Assembly: GCA_900757255.1 (NCBI GenBank)
Contig: CAAENE010000093.1
Location: 1 to 5,674 of the forward strand
Direction: 5' to 3'
Source: Clostridia bacterium
GTDB lineage: Bacteria; Bacillota; Clostridia; HGM11514
Length of the DNA: 5,674 bases
A model generated the notes under the pieces. The model saw nothing but the letters and a program-made list of their open reading frames with translations. It was not told the origin of the DNA and ran no database searches. Below, one piece after another: positions 5,154 through 5,674 of the stretch; position 1 is the first letter of the stretch, and the number at the start of each line of letters is the position of its first letter. A program made the position numbers and the translations under genes.

Positions 5154-5674
5154 ATTTTCAGGTAGATATTAAGCGCATCAAACAGATTCTTTGCGCCGAA
5201 TACGTTGGGGTTATCCTGAAATGCCTTGGCGTTTTCGTTCGGGACAAGGCATTTATCAAATCCCAGTTTTTTGCATTCGTTGATCCGCTGCTCGGCAAAG
5301 GTCACACCACGAAGTTCTCCCGCCAGTCCAACTTCACCGAATACCGCCATTTTATTGTCCCCAACCTTATTTTTAAAGCCGGATGCAATTGCAAGTGATA
5401 CCGCAAGGTCGACGGCAGGCTCGTCAATTTTAATACCGCCGATGACATTGACATAGATATCCGAGGAGGCCAGATTGAGGCCCAGCCGCTTTTCCAGGAC
5501 GGCAATCTGCAACACCATCCGGTTATAATCAATTCCGCTTGCCATGCGGCGCGGAATACCAAAACCTGTATGGGATACAAGTGCCTGGATTTCAGCTAAA
5601 ATTGGTCTTGTTCCCTCCATCGAACAGAACACACAGGTACCGCTGACATTATCCGGACGGTCTTTTAAAAACAG
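5150..5674 (-). CDS. radA: DNA repair protein RadA (Sms), C-terminal part (5' end outside window)
   Basis: RadA is a RecA-like hexameric ATPase and helicase that helps branch migration during homologous recombination and repair. The frame is open to the window edge and yields 174 residues of a family that is usually about 450-460 long; the zinc finger, Walker motifs and KNRFG motif would lie upstream. What is present is the end of the ATPase region and the Lon-protease-like C-terminal domain: GTCVFCSMEGTRPILAEIQALV, GIPRRMASGIDYNRMVLQIAVLEKRLGL, DIYVNVIGGIKIDEPAVDLAVSLAIAS and VAVFGEVGLAGELRGV-type sequence (here MAVFGEVGLAGELRGV). The Ser of the Lon active site is Ala in DEPAVDLA, as expected for RadA, so the domain is not a protease. 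A GTG within the frame at 5632 is internal, not the start. The gene ends at TGA inside the -35 box of the carD promoter. Confidence 0.97.
   Translation of the reverse strand: MFLKDRPDNVSGTCVFCSMEGTRPILAEIQALVSHTGFGIPRRMASGIDYNRMVLQIAVLEKRLGLNLASSDIYVNVIGGIKIDEPAVDLAVSLAIASGFKNKVGDNKMAVFGEVGLAGELRGVTFAEQRINECKKLGFDKCLVPNENAKAFQDNPNVFGAKNLFDALNIYLKI

Noticed and set aside
5147..5398. Plus-strand open frame opposite the radA end
   Set aside because: It is antisense to a conserved RadA domain and has no supporting start signal or family match.
5630..5632. GTG as the start codon of a short separate gene
   Set aside because: The frame continues upstream to the window edge with conserved RadA residues, so the GTG is an internal valine.

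Overview
The window looks like a chromosomal segment of a low-to-moderate GC Bacillota genome, most likely an anaerobic member of the Clostridia. Three things suggest this: strong AGGAGG-type ribosome binding sites, a CarD-family regulator placed between radA and ispD-ispF, and an exported protein that joins WG repeats to a copper-amine-oxidase-N-terminal-like domain, a pairing common in gut and soil Clostridia. The taxon is inferred from gene content only; no rRNA or other marker is present.

Plus-strand half (1-3125). The window opens inside rpiB (ribose-5-phosphate isomerase B), of which the C-terminal 91 residues are present. A deoxycytidylate deaminase family gene follows 29 nt later and is probably co-transcribed. 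After an 83-nt gap comes a 748-residue secreted WG-repeat protein. It is more AT-rich than the two genes before it and contains a run of three 102-bp tandem units, so it looks like an accessory, repeat-evolving surface or secreted protein next to housekeeping metabolism.

Convergent junction (3126-3294). About 170 bp without a convincing gene separates the two convergent units. It holds a plus-strand terminator for the WG gene, a smaller hairpin, and a strong bidirectional terminator whose stem reaches the ispF stop codon.

Minus-strand half (3295-5674). Reading leftward: radA (3' part, DNA repair and recombination), then carD (RNA-polymerase-binding regulator), ispD and ispF (two steps of the MEP isoprenoid pathway). 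ispD and ispF overlap by 7 bp. A full-consensus promoter (TTGACA, 17-nt spacer, TGG-TATAAT) lies directly behind radA, with its -35 box overlapping the radA stop codon, and should drive carD-ispD-ispF through a leader of about 90 nt that contains a perfect 22-bp palindrome.

I found no mobile element, CRISPR array, tRNA or rRNA, and no clear new multi-gene system. The points most worth a second look are the WG/stalk-domain protein, the near-ideal carD promoter with its palindromic leader, and the hairpin-dense convergent junction.
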